From DASPWW01 sp963803425 (lineage in GTDB: Bacteria > Actinomycetota > Thermoleophilia > Solirubrobacterales > 70-9), in NCBI GenBank assembly GCA_963803425.1, contig CAWDMA010000001.1, forward strand, positions 992,001 to 1,056,000: a stretch of 64,000 nucleotides of DNA, read 5' to 3'. The translations under genes and the position numbers were made by a program. A model generated the notes under the pieces. It had not been told where the DNA came from. It saw only the letters and a program-made list of their open reading frames with translations, and did no database searches. Of the stretch, positions 7,930-16,570 are shown in pieces (within the stretch, counting starts at the first letter, position 1; each line of letters begins with the position of its first letter).

Positions 7930-8843
7930 CCCCGCGCTCCCAACCGCACCGCGACCGCGTCGGGGATCTCGTCGATCCGCTCCACGACGCGGATCCCGGC
8001 GCCCTCAAGGCGCGCGATCTTCTGTGCGGCGGTGTCCTCCTCGCCCTCCACGATCGTGCCGGCGTGGCCGAAGCTCATCCCCTTCATCTCCTCGTCGTCC
8101 ATGAACTTCCCGGCCATGAAGGCGACGATCGGCAGGCGCGAGTCGTTCTCGGTCACCCATTCGGAGAGCTGTGCCTCCATCCGCCCTCCGGGCTCCGTGT
8201 AGATCACGATCGCCTCGGTGGCGTCGTCTGCCTCGAACAGCGGCATCAACTCGGCGTAGGTGGACCCGATGATCGCGTCGCCGCCGATCGAGATCGCGGT
8301 CGACACGCCCAGACCCGCCGCGGTCAGCGAGGAGGAGATCTCGGTGGTCATCCCGCCAGATCGCGACATCACGCCCACGGGACCGGCGGCGTAGGACTTC
8401 GCAGCGTCAACCGCGGGGCCGCCGATCCCGCCCATCTTGCAGACGCCGGGGACGATCAGGCCGAGGCAGTTCGGGCCGATGATCCGCGTCCCGCGCATCC
8501 CCGCCAGCTCCACCATCTGCGCGACATCGCCGCGCGGGATCCGCTCGGTTACGACGACGATCAGCTCGATCCCGTTCTCGATCGCCTCCAGCACCGCGTC
8601 CTTGGTGAAAGCGGGGGGGACGGTGACCACCGCGCCGTCCACCGGGCCGCCGTGGTGCTCGACGGCCTGCGCGACCGTGTCGAAGACCGGGACCCCGTGC
8701 ACCTCGCGCCCCTTCCGGCCCGGCGTCACGCCGCCGACGACATTGGAGCCATAGTCGAGGCACTCGCGGGTCAGGTTGACCGCCTCGCGTCCGGTGATCC
8801 CCTGGACGATGAACGTGAAGTCCTTGTTGAGGAGAATCGACAT
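7926..8843 (-). CDS. SucD-like CoA ligase alpha subunit (candidate malate-CoA ligase)
   Basis: A 305-residue succinyl-CoA synthetase alpha-type protein. The N-terminal CoA-binding Rossmann fold has VQGITGREA and VVGGVTPGRKG, GPNCLGLI is in the middle, and the phospho-histidine is H260 in SFGHAGTI. In the serine cycle the same architecture (MtkB) makes malyl-CoA from malate, CoA and ATP. Here the pair lies between a serine-glyoxylate-type operon and pckG with two malyl-CoA-lyase-like genes in reach, which favours that role. A plain TCA-cycle succinyl-CoA synthetase remains the main alternative. Confidence 0.8.
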   Translation of the reverse strand: MSILLNKDFTFIVQGITGREAVNLTRECLDYGSNVVGGVTPGRKGREVHGVPVFDTVAQAVEHHGGPVDGAVVTVPPAFTKDAVLEAIENGIELIVVVTERIPRGDVAQMVELAGMRGTRIIGPNCLGLIVPGVCKMGGIGGPAVDAAKSYAAGPVGVMSRSGGMTTEISSSLTAAGLGVSTAISIGGDAIIGSTYAELMPLFEADDATEAIVIYTEPGGRMEAQLSEWVTENDSRLPIVAFMAGKFMDDEEMKGMSFGHAGTIVEGEEDTAAQKIARLEGAGIRVVERIDEIPDAVAVRLGARG

Positions 8844-8899
8844 CGCTCAGGGTGTCCCAAACCCCGCCGCTGCGGACGCGAAGCGGAGCATGCGGCGGG

Positions 8900-10114
8900 T
8901 CATGATTCCCCTTGGATCTTGGCCACGGCCCGGCCCGCGGCCTCCCACATCGACACCGACCGGTCGCAGTACTCGACCCCGTAGCGCTCCAGGATCCTGT
9001 AGCCCTCCTCCTCCCACGCGCCCGGGATCCGGAAGATCGCGATCGCGTCGGCGGGGTCGCGGTCGAGCTCCAAGCACGCCTTGATAACCCCTCGGGCTAC
9101 GATATCGACCCGGGTGTTGGACACGATCGACATCATCACGGCGATCTTCTCGACGCCGTCCTTCGTCAGCACCTGCTTTGCGAGGCCCGACGCCTTCGAC
9201 ACCGACGGGTTGCCGCCGATCTCGGTGTAGTTGGCGGGCCGGCCGCCCTGGCTGCGGACGGCGTCGGTGAGCGTCAGCGAGCCGCCCCCGGCTCCGATCA
9301 CCAGACCCAGGTTTCCCTCGAAGCCGTGGTCGCGGCCCTGGATCACGCCCCGGTGGTCGGCCGCGTCGATCGCGCTCACGTTCCGCTCGAAATCGCTCGG
9401 CTCGTATGCCTCGCGGGTGTCGGATCGCTCGATCCCGAGCTCTTCCTCGAGCAGATTCAGCTGCCGCGGCTTCGCCTCCTCCTCCATCTCCATATGGGCG
9501 TCCAGCGCGACGAAGCCGCCGTCGGACAGGCGCGCCAGCGGGTTGATCTCGGCGAGCGTCATGTCGCACTCGCGGAACAGCCGGGCCAGCCGCGCCATCA
9601 CGGGCGTCGCCCGGTTCAGCGCCGATCCGGTGACCCCGGTCTGCGCCACCACCTGCTTCGCCTCGAAGTCGGAGATCGGGAGCAGGTTGGAGACGTGCCC
9701 GCGGCCGACGTGGTCGGGGTGCTTCTCCGCGACCTCCTCGATGTCGATCCCGCCCAGGTCGCTGAACAGCATCAGCGGTCGCTTCGCGGTCCCGTCCCAC
9801 ACGACCCCCGCGTAGTACTCCTGCTCGACCTCGGCCTTCGGGTCGACCAGCACGCCGCGCGGCATGTGGCCGTTGATCTCCAGCTCGAGGATGTCCCGGG
9901 CGTGCGCCTCGGCCTCCGCAGGGGAGTCCGCGAACTTCACCCCGCCGGCCTTCATCCGGCCGCCGGTCAGCACCTGCGACTTGATCACGACCGGCCCGTC
10001 GATCCGCTCCGCCGCCTCGCGAGCCTGCTCCGCGGTCGTGCAGAAGCCGTATTCCGTCACCGGGATGCCGGCGCGCTCGACTATCCGTCTTGACTCGTAC
10101 TCGTAGAAGCGCAT
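8900..10114 (-). CDS. SucC-like ATP-grasp CoA ligase beta subunit (candidate malate-CoA ligase)
   Basis: A 404-residue ATP-grasp protein. The N terminus MRFYEYESRRIVERAGIPV resembles SucC/MtkA, VVIKSQVLTGGRMKAGGV is the ATP-binding region, AEINPLA and VALDAHME follow, and the C-terminal ligase domain has GAGGGSLTLTDAV and IGGNPS. Several segments (for example TGVTGSALNRATPV) do not follow the ordinary SucC sequence, so this is a divergent branch. The start is the ATG at 10112-10114; the in-frame extension upstream is non-coding. A 56-base gap separates it from the alpha subunit. It is divergent from pckG across 157 bases. Confidence 0.8.
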   Translation of the reverse strand: MRFYEYESRRIVERAGIPVTEYGFCTTAEQAREAAERIDGPVVIKSQVLTGGRMKAGGVKFADSPAEAEAHARDILELEINGHMPRGVLVDPKAEVEQEYYAGVVWDGTAKRPLMLFSDLGGIDIEEVAEKHPDHVGRGHVSNLLPISDFEAKQVVAQTGVTGSALNRATPVMARLARLFRECDMTLAEINPLARLSDGGFVALDAHMEMEEEAKPRQLNLLEEELGIERSDTREAYEPSDFERNVSAIDAADHRGVIQGRDHGFEGNLGLVIGAGGGSLTLTDAVRSQGGRPANYTEIGGNPSVSKASGLAKQVLTKDGVEKIAVMMSIVSNTRVDIVARGVIKACLELDRDPADAIAIFRIPGAWEEEGYRILERYGVEYCDRSVSMWEAAGRAVAKIQGES

Positions 10115-10271
10115 GGGCGTCGCGGCGAGGGCCGCTGGGAGTGCGGAAGCGTATCTGCGATCAGGGCCGAGCCGCGAGCCGCCGCCCCGGTGCGCCACAA
10201 TGGCCCGGCCCGAACACGAGTTTCCATCGGCACATAAAGGCGAATGTCACTAGAGAGGAGCTGAAGCGACG

Positions 10272-12092
10272 TTGACTGATTCCGCCGCGGCGGCCACCGA
10301 GGCCCCTACCAAGAACAAGCGGCTGATCTCCTGGGTGGAGGAGATCGCCGCCCTGACCAAGCCGGACGCAGTCCACTGGTGCGACGGCTCCGCCGGGGAG
10401 TACGAGCGGCTCTGCGATGAGCTCGTCGAGGCAGGGACCCTCGAGCGACTCTCTGACGACCTTCGCCCGGACTCCTTCCTGGCGCGCTCCGACCCCGACG
10501 ACGTCGCCCGGGTCGAGGACCGCACCTTCATCTGCTCCGAGCGGGAGGAGGACGCCGGTCCGACCAACAACTGGCATGACCCGGCGGGGATGCGGGAGAC
10601 GCTCGACGGCCTTTTCCGAGGCTCGATGGAGGGGCGGACCATGTACGTGATCCCGTTCTCGATGGGGCCGATCGGCTCACCCGTGGCGAGGCTCGGCGTC
10701 CAGCTCACCGACTCGGTCTACGTCGCGGTCTCGATGCGGCTGATGACCCGGATGGGCGCCGAGGCGCTCGAGGCGCTCGGCTCCGACGGCGAGTTCGTCC
10801 CCTGCGTGCACTCGGTGGGGATGCCGCTCGAGGCGGGGGTGAACGACGTGCCGTGGCCGTGCAACGAGACCAAGTACATCGTCCACTTCCCGGAGTCCCG
10901 CGAGATCTGGTCGTTCGGCTCCGGCTACGGGGGCAACGCGCTGCTGGGGAAGAAGTGCCTCGCGCTGCGGATCGCCTCGGCGATGGCGCGCGACGAGGGG
11001 TGGATGGCCGAGCACATGCTGATCATCCGGCTCACCTCCCGGGAGGGCGAGGTGCGGCACATCGCGGCCGCCTTCCCGTCGGCCTCCGGCAAGACGAATC
11101 TCGCGATGCTGCCCACGGACCTCGACGGGTGGCGGATCGAGACGATCGGCGACGACATCGCCTGGATCAGGTTCGGGGAGGACGGGCGCCTATACGCCGT
11201 CAACCCGGAGGCCGGCTTCTTCGGGGTCGCGCCGGGGACCGGGGAGAAGACGAACCCGAATGCGATGCGCACCGTCGACGCCGAGACGATCTTCACGAAC
11301 GTCGCGAAGACCGACGACGGCGACGTGTGGTGGGAGGGGATCAGCAAGGAGCCGCCCGCTCACCTTGTCGACTGGAAGGGGCGCGACTGGACGCCCGACT
11401 CCGAAGAGCCGGCTGCGCACCCCAACTCGCGGTTCACCGTCTCGATCCGCCGCTGCCCGACGTTCAGCGACGCATGGGACGACCCGGCGGGCGTGCCGAT
11501 CGACGCGTTCCTGTTCGGCGGTCGTCGCGCGACCGTGGTCCCGCTCGTGCACGAGGCGTTCGACTGGGAGCACGGCGTCTTCCTGGCGTCGACGATGTCG
11601 GTGGAGACGACCGCGGCGGCGGCCGGCGCCGTCGGGACGCTGCGCTTCGACCCGTTCGCGATGCTGCCGTTCTGCGGCTACCACATGGGCGACTACATGC
11701 GCCACTGGCTCGAGATCGGCGAGCGGGGCGATCCCGAGAAGCTGCCGCGGATCTTCATCGTGAACTGGTTCCGCAAGGACGAGGACGGGAAGTTCATCTG
11801 GCCCGGATTCGGCGAGAACATCCGGGTGCTCGACTGGATCCTGGGCCGGTGCGAGGGCGAGCGCGAGGTCACCGACACCGTGATCGGCCGCGTACCGGTC
11901 GAGGGCGGCATCGACATCGGTGGGCTCGACCTCTCAGACGAGCAGATGTCGTCGCTGCTCGAGGTGGACCGCGGTGAGGTTCGCCAGCAGGTCCCGCAGG
12001 TCGAGGCGCACCTGCACCAGTTCGGGAACAGGCTCCCGGACGAGATCGCCGCGCAGCTCGAGGCGTTGAAGCGGCGTCTTGAGGTTGACTGA
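10272..12092 (+). CDS. pckG: phosphoenolpyruvate carboxykinase (GTP)
   Basis: A 606-residue GTP-type PEP carboxykinase interconverting oxaloacetate and PEP. The PEP/oxaloacetate region includes GSGYGGNALLGKKC (216-229), the kinase P-loop is FPSASGKTN (268-276), the metal-binding segment GDDIAWIRF follows, and FGVAPGTGEKTNPNAM completes the active site. S272 replaces the reactive cysteine found at this point in most GTP-type enzymes (SACGKTN). The TTG start is chosen because GAGAGGAG (10253-10260) lies at proper spacing. It is divergent from the SucC-like gene, so it may share its control. In a serine cycle it could recycle C4 acids to PEP or replace PEP carboxylase. Confidence 0.95.
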   Translation: MTDSAAAATEAPTKNKRLISWVEEIAALTKPDAVHWCDGSAGEYERLCDELVEAGTLERLSDDLRPDSFLARSDPDDVARVEDRTFICSEREEDAGPTNNWHDPAGMRETLDGLFRGSMEGRTMYVIPFSMGPIGSPVARLGVQLTDSVYVAVSMRLMTRMGAEALEALGSDGEFVPCVHSVGMPLEAGVNDVPWPCNETKYIVHFPESREIWSFGSGYGGNALLGKKCLALRIASAMARDEGWMAEHMLIIRLTSREGEVRHIAAAFPSASGKTNLAMLPTDLDGWRIETIGDDIAWIRFGEDGRLYAVNPEAGFFGVAPGTGEKTNPNAMRTVDAETIFTNVAKTDDGDVWWEGISKEPPAHLVDWKGRDWTPDSEEPAAHPNSRFTVSIRRCPTFSDAWDDPAGVPIDAFLFGGRRATVVPLVHEAFDWEHGVFLASTMSVETTAAAAGAVGTLRFDPFAMLPFCGYHMGDYMRHWLEIGERGDPEKLPRIFIVNWFRKDEDGKFIWPGFGENIRVLDWILGRCEGEREVTDTVIGRVPVEGGIDIGGLDLSDEQMSSLLEVDRGEVRQQVPQVEAHLHQFGNRLPDEIAAQLEALKRRLEVD

Positions 12093-12588
12093 GTCGCGGC
12101 GCAAGCCGCTCGCCGAGCGGCTTGCCGAGCCGATCGCGGCGTCGCGGCCCGGCGCGTTCTTCTACGTCAACCTCGCCCCGCCGATCGACCGCCGGCTGAT
12201 GAAGTGGACCGGCGGGCGGGTGACCACGGGCGGGTTCGGCAGGGTCGGGATGCTACGTGTGAAGGGCGCCCGCAGCGGGATCGTGCGGCATACGCCGCTC
12301 GTGTACACGCGCGACGCCGCAGACGTGTTGCTTGTCGCTTCGCGCGGCGGCGACGTGAAGCACCCGGCCTGGTACCGGAACGTGGTCGCCAACCCCGATG
12401 TGGGGTTCGCGATCGACGGAGACGAGCGTCCCTACAAGGCCCGGACGGCGACCGCCGAGGAGCGCCCCCGGCTGTGGGACCTCGTCGTGCGGCGGTACGG
12501 GGGATATGCCGCCTACCAGCGCCGCGCCGGCGATCGGGTGATCCCGGTCGTGGTGCTGGAGCCGCGGGCCCCCGACGGTCCGAGCTAG
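12079..12588 (+). CDS. F420-dependent nitroreductase/quinone reductase family protein (Ddn-like)
   Basis: A protein of about 169 residues in the deazaflavin-dependent nitroreductase (split beta-barrel) family: LRVKGARSGIVRHTPLVYTRD, LLVASRGGDVKHPAWYRNVVANPDV and YKARTATAEERPRLWDLV are the conserved blocks. Such proteins bind F420 and reduce quinones or nitro compounds, which fits the F420 biosynthesis genes between 30.5 and 39.6 kb. The reading frame overlaps the end of pckG; TTG at 12079 or TTG at 12085 may be used, both inside pckG, suggesting coupling. The physiological substrate is unknown. Confidence 0.78.
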   Translation: MRLTESRRKPLAERLAEPIAASRPGAFFYVNLAPPIDRRLMKWTGGRVTTGGFGRVGMLRVKGARSGIVRHTPLVYTRDAADVLLVASRGGDVKHPAWYRNVVANPDVGFAIDGDERPYKARTATAEERPRLWDLVVRRYGGYAAYQRRAGDRVIPVVVLEPRAPDGPS

Positions 12589-12599
12589 GAGGCGCCCGA

Positions 12600-13313
12600 T
12601 TGGCGTTCCCGACCGAGGATCAGGGGAGGGAGGATCTCGCCGCCGCCCACCGGATGGCGGTTCACGACGGGCTCACGGAGGGCACCTGGAACCACTTCTC
12701 GGTGATGCTCGACGAGCGCCGGATGCTGATCACGCCGGCGGACACGCACTGGGCGCTCGTCGATCCCGAGTCGCTGGTGTTGGTCGCCGGTCCCGACGAG
12801 GTGTCCGGCGTCACCGGGCAGTTCCGGGTCGGGTACCGGATCCACGCGGCGGTGCACCGGGCCCGCCCGGACGCGGTGTGCGCGCTGCACACCCATCCGC
12901 CCCACGCGACGGCGCTCAGCCTGCTTGACGCACCCGAGCTGATCGCGGCCTCACAGGTCTCCGTCGAGTTCGCTGGCCGGCTCGCCTGGAACGACACCTA
13001 CGACGGGCTCGCCGGCGACGGCCAGGGCGACGTGATCGCGGCCGCGCTCGGCAAGGCCGACGCCGTGATTCTCGCCGGGCACGGCGTGCTGGTCGTCGGC
13101 CCGACGATCCAGCAGGCCTACCTCGACCTGTACCTGCTGGAGCGCGCGTGCCAGACGCAGGTGCTCGCGATGTCGACCGGCCGGCCGATCAGGCGCTTCA
13201 CCGACGACCAGATCGCCGCGCTTCGGCATCGCGACGACCCGGAGGAGGCGCAGCGGCACTTCGAGGCGATGCGAGAGCTGATCTCGACCACGCCGGCGCT
13301 GCTCCGCGACTGA
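12600..13313 (+). CDS. class II aldolase/adducin family protein
   Basis: A 237-residue member of the class II aldolase/adducin family, metal-dependent sugar-phosphate aldolases and epimerases. The metal motif HTHPPHATAL (a His-x-His pair) lies near residue 98, and a further histidine is in LAGHGVLVVGPTIQQAY. The start is TTG at 12600, with GGAGG about 8 bases upstream; the longer in-frame extension is a shadow of the nitroreductase gene. The substrate cannot be assigned: fuculose-phosphate aldolase, ribulose-5-phosphate epimerase and decarboxylase-like members all share this fold. Confidence 0.82.
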   Translation: MAFPTEDQGREDLAAAHRMAVHDGLTEGTWNHFSVMLDERRMLITPADTHWALVDPESLVLVAGPDEVSGVTGQFRVGYRIHAAVHRARPDAVCALHTHPPHATALSLLDAPELIAASQVSVEFAGRLAWNDTYDGLAGDGQGDVIAAALGKADAVILAGHGVLVVGPTIQQAYLDLYLLERACQTQVLAMSTGRPIRRFTDDQIAALRHRDDPEEAQRHFEAMRELISTTPALLRD

Positions 13314-13326
13314 CCGACGCGGCCGC

Positions 13327-13740
13327 TCAGTCGCCCGTCGCGTATCGCTCCAGACCCCGCCGGATCTTGTCCGGGATCGGGATCTTGTCGCCGTGCTCGA
13401 GCTCGATGAACACCTGCGCCAGCTCCGCCTCGGCGATCGGCTCGCCGTCGCGCGCGAACGCGAACTCGAGCTCCATCGCGGTAGTCCCCAGCCGTGTTAT
13501 CGCCACCTCGATCTCGAACTCATCGTCGAAGCGGAGCGGAGCCAGGAAGCGGATCCGAGCCTCGGCGACGACGACGTCGATCCCCTCCGCGGCCATCCCG
13601 GCATACCCCTCGACCGCCTCGCGCCACAGCTCCGTGAGGCAGATGTCGCAGTAGGCGAGGTAGTTGGCGTTGAAGACGACGCCCTGCGGGTCGCACTCGT
13701 GGTAGCGGACCCGGATCCGGTGGCGGAACGGCGCGCCCAT
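13327..13740 (-). CDS. acyl-CoA thioesterase, 4-hydroxybenzoyl-CoA thioesterase/YbgC-like
   Basis: A 137-residue hot-dog-fold protein. RVRYHECDPQGVVFNANYLAYC (written in pieces: RYHECDPQG then VVFNANYLAY) carries the catalytic aspartate region of the 4HBT family, and EARIRFLAPLRFDDEFEI forms the central strand. It would hydrolyse an acyl-CoA. The start ATG is at 13738-13740, 26 bases after the stop of the second malyl-CoA-lyase-like gene on the same strand, so the two are likely one unit. A malyl-CoA thioesterase partner function is possible but is only inference from position. Confidence 0.82.
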   Translation of the reverse strand: MGAPFRHRIRVRYHECDPQGVVFNANYLAYCDICLTELWREAVEGYAGMAAEGIDVVVAEARIRFLAPLRFDDEFEIEVAITRLGTTAMELEFAFARDGEPIAEAELAQVFIELEHGDKIPIPDKIRRGLERYATGD

Positions 13741-13766
13741 CGGGGTCCCGGGCTCCGTCGGACGGC

Positions 13767-14816
13767 CTACAGCTCGTAGGCCTTCGCCAGCTCCGGGTCG
13801 CGCTCGGCGAGCATCTCGGCGAGCGAGACCATCACCTTGCACTGCTTCCAGGTGGCGTCGTCCTGCATCCGGCCGTCGATGATGTGGACCCCGTGCCCGT
13901 CGGGGATCGCCTCCAGCACCTTCTTCGCGAACCTCACCTCGTCGGGGTCGGGGCTGAACACCTTTCTGGCGATCTCGATCTGGCGCGGGTGCAGCGACCA
14001 CGCGCCGACGCAACCGAGCAGGAACGCGCTCCGGAACTGCGCCTCGCACCCGACGTCGTCCGAGATGTCGCCGAACGGCCCGTAGAACGGCAGCAGCCCG
14101 GCCGAGTTGCAGGCGTCCACCATCCGGGCGATCGAGTAGTGCCACGGGTCCTGCTGGTAGCTGGCGCGGGGCGCGTCCGGATCCTCCGGGTCCGGGTCCT
14201 CGACGACGCGGTAGGCGGGATGCCCGCCGCCGACCCGTGTCGTCTTCATCCGTCGCGACGCGGCCAGGTCGGCGGGGCCGAAGCTCATCCCCTGCATTCG
14301 CGGGCTGGCCGCGGCGATCTCCTCGACGTTGGAGACGCCCAGCGCGGTCTCCAGGATCGCGTGCACGAGCAGCGCCTGCTTCAGGCCTGCCTTCGCCTCC
14401 AGCTGCGCCAGAAGGCGGTCGACGTAGTGAATGTCCCACGGTCCCTCGACCTTCGGCACCATCACCACCTCGAGCCTGTCGCCGATCTCGGGGACGAGCC
14501 GGAGCAGGTCGTCCAGCGCCCAGGGGCTGTCGAGGCTGTTGATCCGCGTCCACAGCGCGGTGGTGCCGAAGTCGGTCTGCTTCGCGAGCGAGATCAGCCC
14601 CTCGCGGGCGGCCTCCTTGCGGTCGGCGGGGACCGCGTCCTCGAGGTTGCCGAGCAGGACGTCGGTCTTCCCGAGCATGTCGGGCACCTTCGAGACCATT
14701 TTCTCGTTCGAGGCGTCGAGGAAGTGGATCATCCGCGCCGGCTTCACCGGGATCTCGAGCGGGGGCTCCGGGGCGTCGAGCGCGAGCGGCTTCGTGAACT
14801 GCCTTGGGTTTCGCAT
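13767..14816 (-). CDS. malyl-CoA / beta-methylmalyl-CoA lyase-like protein (copy 2)
   Basis: A 349-residue CitE/HpcH-family lyase closer than copy 1 to L-malyl-CoA/beta-methylmalyl-CoA lyase (Mcl1 type). LGNLEDAVPADRK, WTRINSLDSPW, MVPKVEGPWDIHYVD, HAILETALGVSNVEEI (Mg-binding Glu), MSFGPADLAASR and AWSLHPRQIEIAR are all in order. It cleaves beta-methylmalyl-CoA to glyoxylate plus propionyl-CoA and can act on malyl-CoA. An acyl-CoA dehydrogenase gene starts nearby on the other strand, and mutase and Ccr genes lie within 12 kb, consistent with the ethylmalonyl-CoA pathway. Confidence 0.84.
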   Translation of the reverse strand: MRNPRQFTKPLALDAPEPPLEIPVKPARMIHFLDASNEKMVSKVPDMLGKTDVLLGNLEDAVPADRKEAAREGLISLAKQTDFGTTALWTRINSLDSPWALDDLLRLVPEIGDRLEVVMVPKVEGPWDIHYVDRLLAQLEAKAGLKQALLVHAILETALGVSNVEEIAAASPRMQGMSFGPADLAASRRMKTTRVGGGHPAYRVVEDPDPEDPDAPRASYQQDPWHYSIARMVDACNSAGLLPFYGPFGDISDDVGCEAQFRSAFLLGCVGAWSLHPRQIEIARKVFSPDPDEVRFAKKVLEAIPDGHGVHIIDGRMQDDATWKQCKVMVSLAEMLAERDPELAKAYEL

Positions 14817-14826
14817 CCGCGGCAGC

Positions 14827-15294
14827 TTAGTCGCCGAGGCCGGCAGCCCTCAGCGCCCGGTCGCGGTCGAGGTGGAACTCGATCCGCGACAGGCGGCCGT
14901 CGCGAAAGCTGAGCACGGCCGCGCCCCGGTCCTCGATCTCCGCGCCGCCGGCCTGGGTGCGGCCCACCTGGCGGGCGAGCTGCACGACCTGATCACCGGC
15001 GTCGAGGAACGCCTCGGACTCGATCCTGAAGCTCTCCCACGGCTGCAGCCAGTCGGTCCAGAACTCCTCAAACCCCGCAAGACCCCGGTACACGGTTCCC
15101 TCGCCCAGGTACTCGGGCCCGACCGCGACCACCTCGAACTCGGGCGCCGCCAGCGGCTCCAGCGCCGCCCCGATCGCGGCGGTCCGGGCGGGATCCCGGA
15201 ACGCATCGCCGAGATCGTCCAGCGGCAACCCGTCCATGATTCGCGTGGCAAGCAGCACATTCTCCGACGGCACGACCGCAGTATCCTGCTGCAC
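14827..15294 (-). CDS. SnoaL/NTF2-like protein
   Basis: A 155-residue protein with the cone-shaped alpha+beta barrel pattern of SnoaL-like proteins: YRGLAGFEEFWTDWLQPWESFRI, then FLDAGDQVVQLARQVGR, then AAVLSFRDGRLSRIEFHLDRD. Members are polyketide cyclases, isomerases or small ligand-binding proteins, and the function cannot be told here. It is divergent from the acyl-CoA dehydrogenase with only 8 bases between starts, and lies 10 bases upstream of the lyase start, so it probably heads that leftward unit. Confidence 0.75.
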   Translation of the reverse strand: MQQDTAVVPSENVLLATRIMDGLPLDDLGDAFRDPARTAAIGAALEPLAAPEFEVVAVGPEYLGEGTVYRGLAGFEEFWTDWLQPWESFRIESEAFLDAGDQVVQLARQVGRTQAGGAEIEDRGAAVLSFRDGRLSRIEFHLDRDRALRAAGLGD

Positions 15295-15302
15295 GCTCTC
15301 TC

Positions 15303-16517
15303 ATGGCTGTGGCGACGCCCACATACGCGGAGAAGACCGACGAGCAGAAGGCGATCACCGAGATGGTGCGCGGGTTCGTCGACAACGAGATCATCCCCGT
15401 CGCCGAGGAGTTCGATCACGAGGACAAGTTCCCCGCGGCGATCGTCGAGCAGATGAAGGAGCTGGGGCTCTTCGGCGTCACGATCCCCGAGGAGTACGGC
15501 GGGATGGGGCTCGACCTGACGACCTACGCGATGATCGTCGAGGAGCTGTCGCGCGGGTGGATCTCGATCTCCGGCGTCGTCAACACGCACTTCATCGGCT
15601 CCTACCTGTTGATGAAGTTCGGCACCGACGAGCAGAAGCAGGAGCTGCTCCCGCGGATGGCCACCGGCGAGCTGCGCGCCGCGTTCTCGCTGTCCGAGCC
15701 GGAGGTCGGCTCCGACGTGCAGGGGATCAAGGCCGTCGCGACCAAGGCCGACGACGGCTACTGGGAGCTGAACGGGCAGAAGATGTGGGTCACGAACGGG
15801 TTGCTCTCCGGGGTCGTGTTCGTGCTGATGAAGACCGATCCGAAGGCCGACCCGCCCTACAAGGGGATGACCTGCTTCATCACCGAGAAGGAGCCGGGCG
15901 CGAGCGAGAACTCGGGCGAGTACGCCGGCCTCACGGTTCCGCCGAAGATCAAGAAGATGGGCTACAAGGGAGTCGAGTCCACGGAGCTCGTGTACGACGG
16001 ATATCGGTGTCCTCCGGAGCGGGTGCTCGGCGGCGAGGAGGCGGGCGTCGGCGAGGGCTTCCGGCAGATGATGGACGCGCTCGAGGTCGGCCGGGTGAAC
16101 GTCGCCGCCCGCGGGGTCGGGATCGCGCAGCGCGCGCTGGAGCTCGCGTTGCGCTACTCGCAGGAGCGGAAGACGTTCGGGAAGCCGATCGCGCAGCACC
16201 AGGCGATCCAGTTCAAGCTCGCTGACATGGCGACCAAGGTGGAGGCGGCGCGGCTGCTGACGATGAAGGCGGCGCGGCTGAAGGACGCCGGCGAGCGCTC
16301 CGACCTGGAGGCGGGGATGGCGAAGCTTTTCGCGTCCGAGACCGGCAAGGAGGTCGTCGAGGACGCATTCAGGATTCACGGCGGGTACGGGTACTCGAAG
16401 GAGTACGAGATCGAGCGCCTGTACCGGGACGCGCCCCTGCTCCTGATCGGAGAGGGGACCTCCGAGATCCAGCGGATGGTGATCGGGAAGAAGTTGCTGC
16501 AGCGGCACGGGGTTTGA
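15303..16517 (+). CDS. acyl-CoA dehydrogenase (methylsuccinyl-CoA dehydrogenase candidate)
   Basis: A 404-residue FAD-dependent acyl-CoA dehydrogenase. AFSLSEPEVGSD (FAD/substrate contact), the C-terminal FGKPIAQHQAIQFKLADMA, IHGGYGYSKEYEIERLYRDA and the catalytic glutamate near residue 384 in GEGTSEIQ are present. It transfers electrons to ETF. In the ethylmalonyl-CoA pathway an enzyme of this family oxidises methylsuccinyl-CoA to mesaconyl-CoA; the flanking lyase, MaoC hydratase, mutase and Ccr genes support that assignment, but sequence alone does not exclude a short-chain or branched-chain acyl-CoA dehydrogenase. Confidence 0.9.
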   Translation: MAVATPTYAEKTDEQKAITEMVRGFVDNEIIPVAEEFDHEDKFPAAIVEQMKELGLFGVTIPEEYGGMGLDLTTYAMIVEELSRGWISISGVVNTHFIGSYLLMKFGTDEQKQELLPRMATGELRAAFSLSEPEVGSDVQGIKAVATKADDGYWELNGQKMWVTNGLLSGVVFVLMKTDPKADPPYKGMTCFITEKEPGASENSGEYAGLTVPPKIKKMGYKGVESTELVYDGYRCPPERVLGGEEAGVGEGFRQMMDALEVGRVNVAARGVGIAQRALELALRYSQERKTFGKPIAQHQAIQFKLADMATKVEAARLLTMKAARLKDAGERSDLEAGMAKLFASETGKEVVEDAFRIHGGYGYSKEYEIERLYRDAPLLLIGEGTSEIQRMVIGKKLLQRHGV

Positions 16518-16570
16518 CCGGCGACGCCGGTCGGCTCCGCGAAAATACCTAGCTCGGAGGGTGAGGAAGG

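Noticed and set aside
12600..13313. Serine-cycle enzyme assignment for the class II aldolase
   Set aside because: The class II aldolase fold does not occur in the serine or ethylmalonyl-CoA routes; only position suggests a link.
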